A DNA stretch of 64,000 nt from Opitutaceae bacterium (GTDB lineage Bacteria > Verrucomicrobiota > Verrucomicrobiia > Opitutales > Opitutaceae): NCBI GenBank assembly GCA_018402455.1, contig JAGYIG010000005.1, forward strand, positions 1-64,000. Direction: 5' to 3'. Each line of letters starts with the position of its first letter. Within the stretch, counting starts at the first letter, position 1. Both the position numbers and the translations under genes were made by a program. Shown one piece after another: positions 63,868 to 64,000 of the stretch. A model generated the notes under the pieces. It ran no database searches, was not told the DNA's origin, and was given only the letters and a program-made list of their open reading frames with translations.

Positions 63868-64000
63868 TCAGGGAGTGCTGACCGTAGTTTCCCCGCGAAG
63901 TTCCGCGAGTTCCGCCTCGAGCCGGGCGATTTCGGCGGTCTCGGCGGCGATTTTGGCTTCGGTCTCATCCAGCTCTTTTTTCCGGCTCAAGGCCCACTCG
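63868..64000 (-). CDS. C-terminal end of a coiled-coil protein (partial)
   Basis: The minus-strand frame entering at the window edge reads EWALSRKKELDETEAKIAAE, then IARLEAELAELRGETTVSTP and TGA at 63870-63868. The regular Glu/Leu/Ala heptads predict a coiled coil. The frame is open from the edge with no other start, so the rest lies beyond 64000. Nothing more can be said of its function. Confidence 0.65.
   Translation of the reverse strand, partial: EWALSRKKELDETEAKIAAETAEIARLEAELAELRGETTVSTP

Noticed and set aside
1-64000. CRISPR array, prophage or defence island
   Set aside because: No regularly spaced repeats, cas-like, restriction-modification, toxin-antitoxin or phage structural genes were seen.

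Overview
The window looks like a chromosomal segment of a GC-rich, free-living heterotrophic bacterium of the PVC superphylum, most likely Verrucomicrobiota close to the Opitutaceae. This is an inference from gene content: a chlamydia-like class Ic ribonucleotide reductase, a deoxyhypusine-synthase-like protein, a Tat-exported Gfo/Idh oxidoreductase, a Y_Y_Y-type hybrid histidine kinase and a REP-type transposase. No database search was possible. I see no rRNA, tRNA, prophage or CRISPR array.

Layout. 0-10 kb: a truncated Sel1-like secreted protein, a MATE exporter overlapping a 1318-residue hybrid sensor kinase, a cystathionine gamma-synthase-like enzyme, exonuclease III, and a SET-domain protein fused to a CinA/PncC domain. 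10-12.4 kb: a decayed patch with a SYLF protein lacking its start, a minimal zincin and a BaiN/HI0933-type flavoprotein, both broken by many single-base shifts. 12.4-24 kb: an AEC transporter, a glgA cluster (HAD, glgA, membrane protein), hpf with a clear terminator, tex, a frameshifted pyrimidine-nucleoside phosphorylase, an ABC-F ATPase and an EamA transporter carrying a perfect 39-bp palindrome. 24-31 kb: a deoxyhypusine-synthase-like gene with a small partner, then nrdB and nrdA behind a candidate NrdR operator.

31-38 kb: a frameshifted DUF1275 gene, a DEAD-box helicase and an SDR, then a RAYT (Y1/HUH) transposase and an apparently exported BRCT-less NAD+-dependent DNA ligase. These last two lie between two copies of a GGGACAGGTTA repeat; a third copy sits at 54.4 kb. 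38-51 kb: a ceramidase-like enzyme, an SSS symporter, a Gfo/Idh gene with one in-frame ochre codon, a MYG1-like protein, a cNMP-CPBP fusion, a beta-CASP metallo-hydrolase, a PRMT-like methyltransferase, an S41 protease lipoprotein, and a HAF-repeat gene joined to the remnant of a LytTR response regulator. 51-64 kb: a topoisomerase IV A subunit, arsC, an acid phosphatase, two large membrane proteins, metY with an M20 peptidase, a Na/Pi cotransporter behind a Pho-box-like repeat, a lipoprotein, and the end of a coiled-coil protein.

Most of the window is ordinary housekeeping and transport. The notable points are: the RAYT/repeat/ligase module; the SET-CinA fusion; the NrdB lacking the radical tyrosine; several protein families better known from eukaryotes (SET, PRMT, DHS, MYG1) in one stretch; and an unusually high number of broken genes. 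The breaks may be real decay or local sequence error, and reads would decide.
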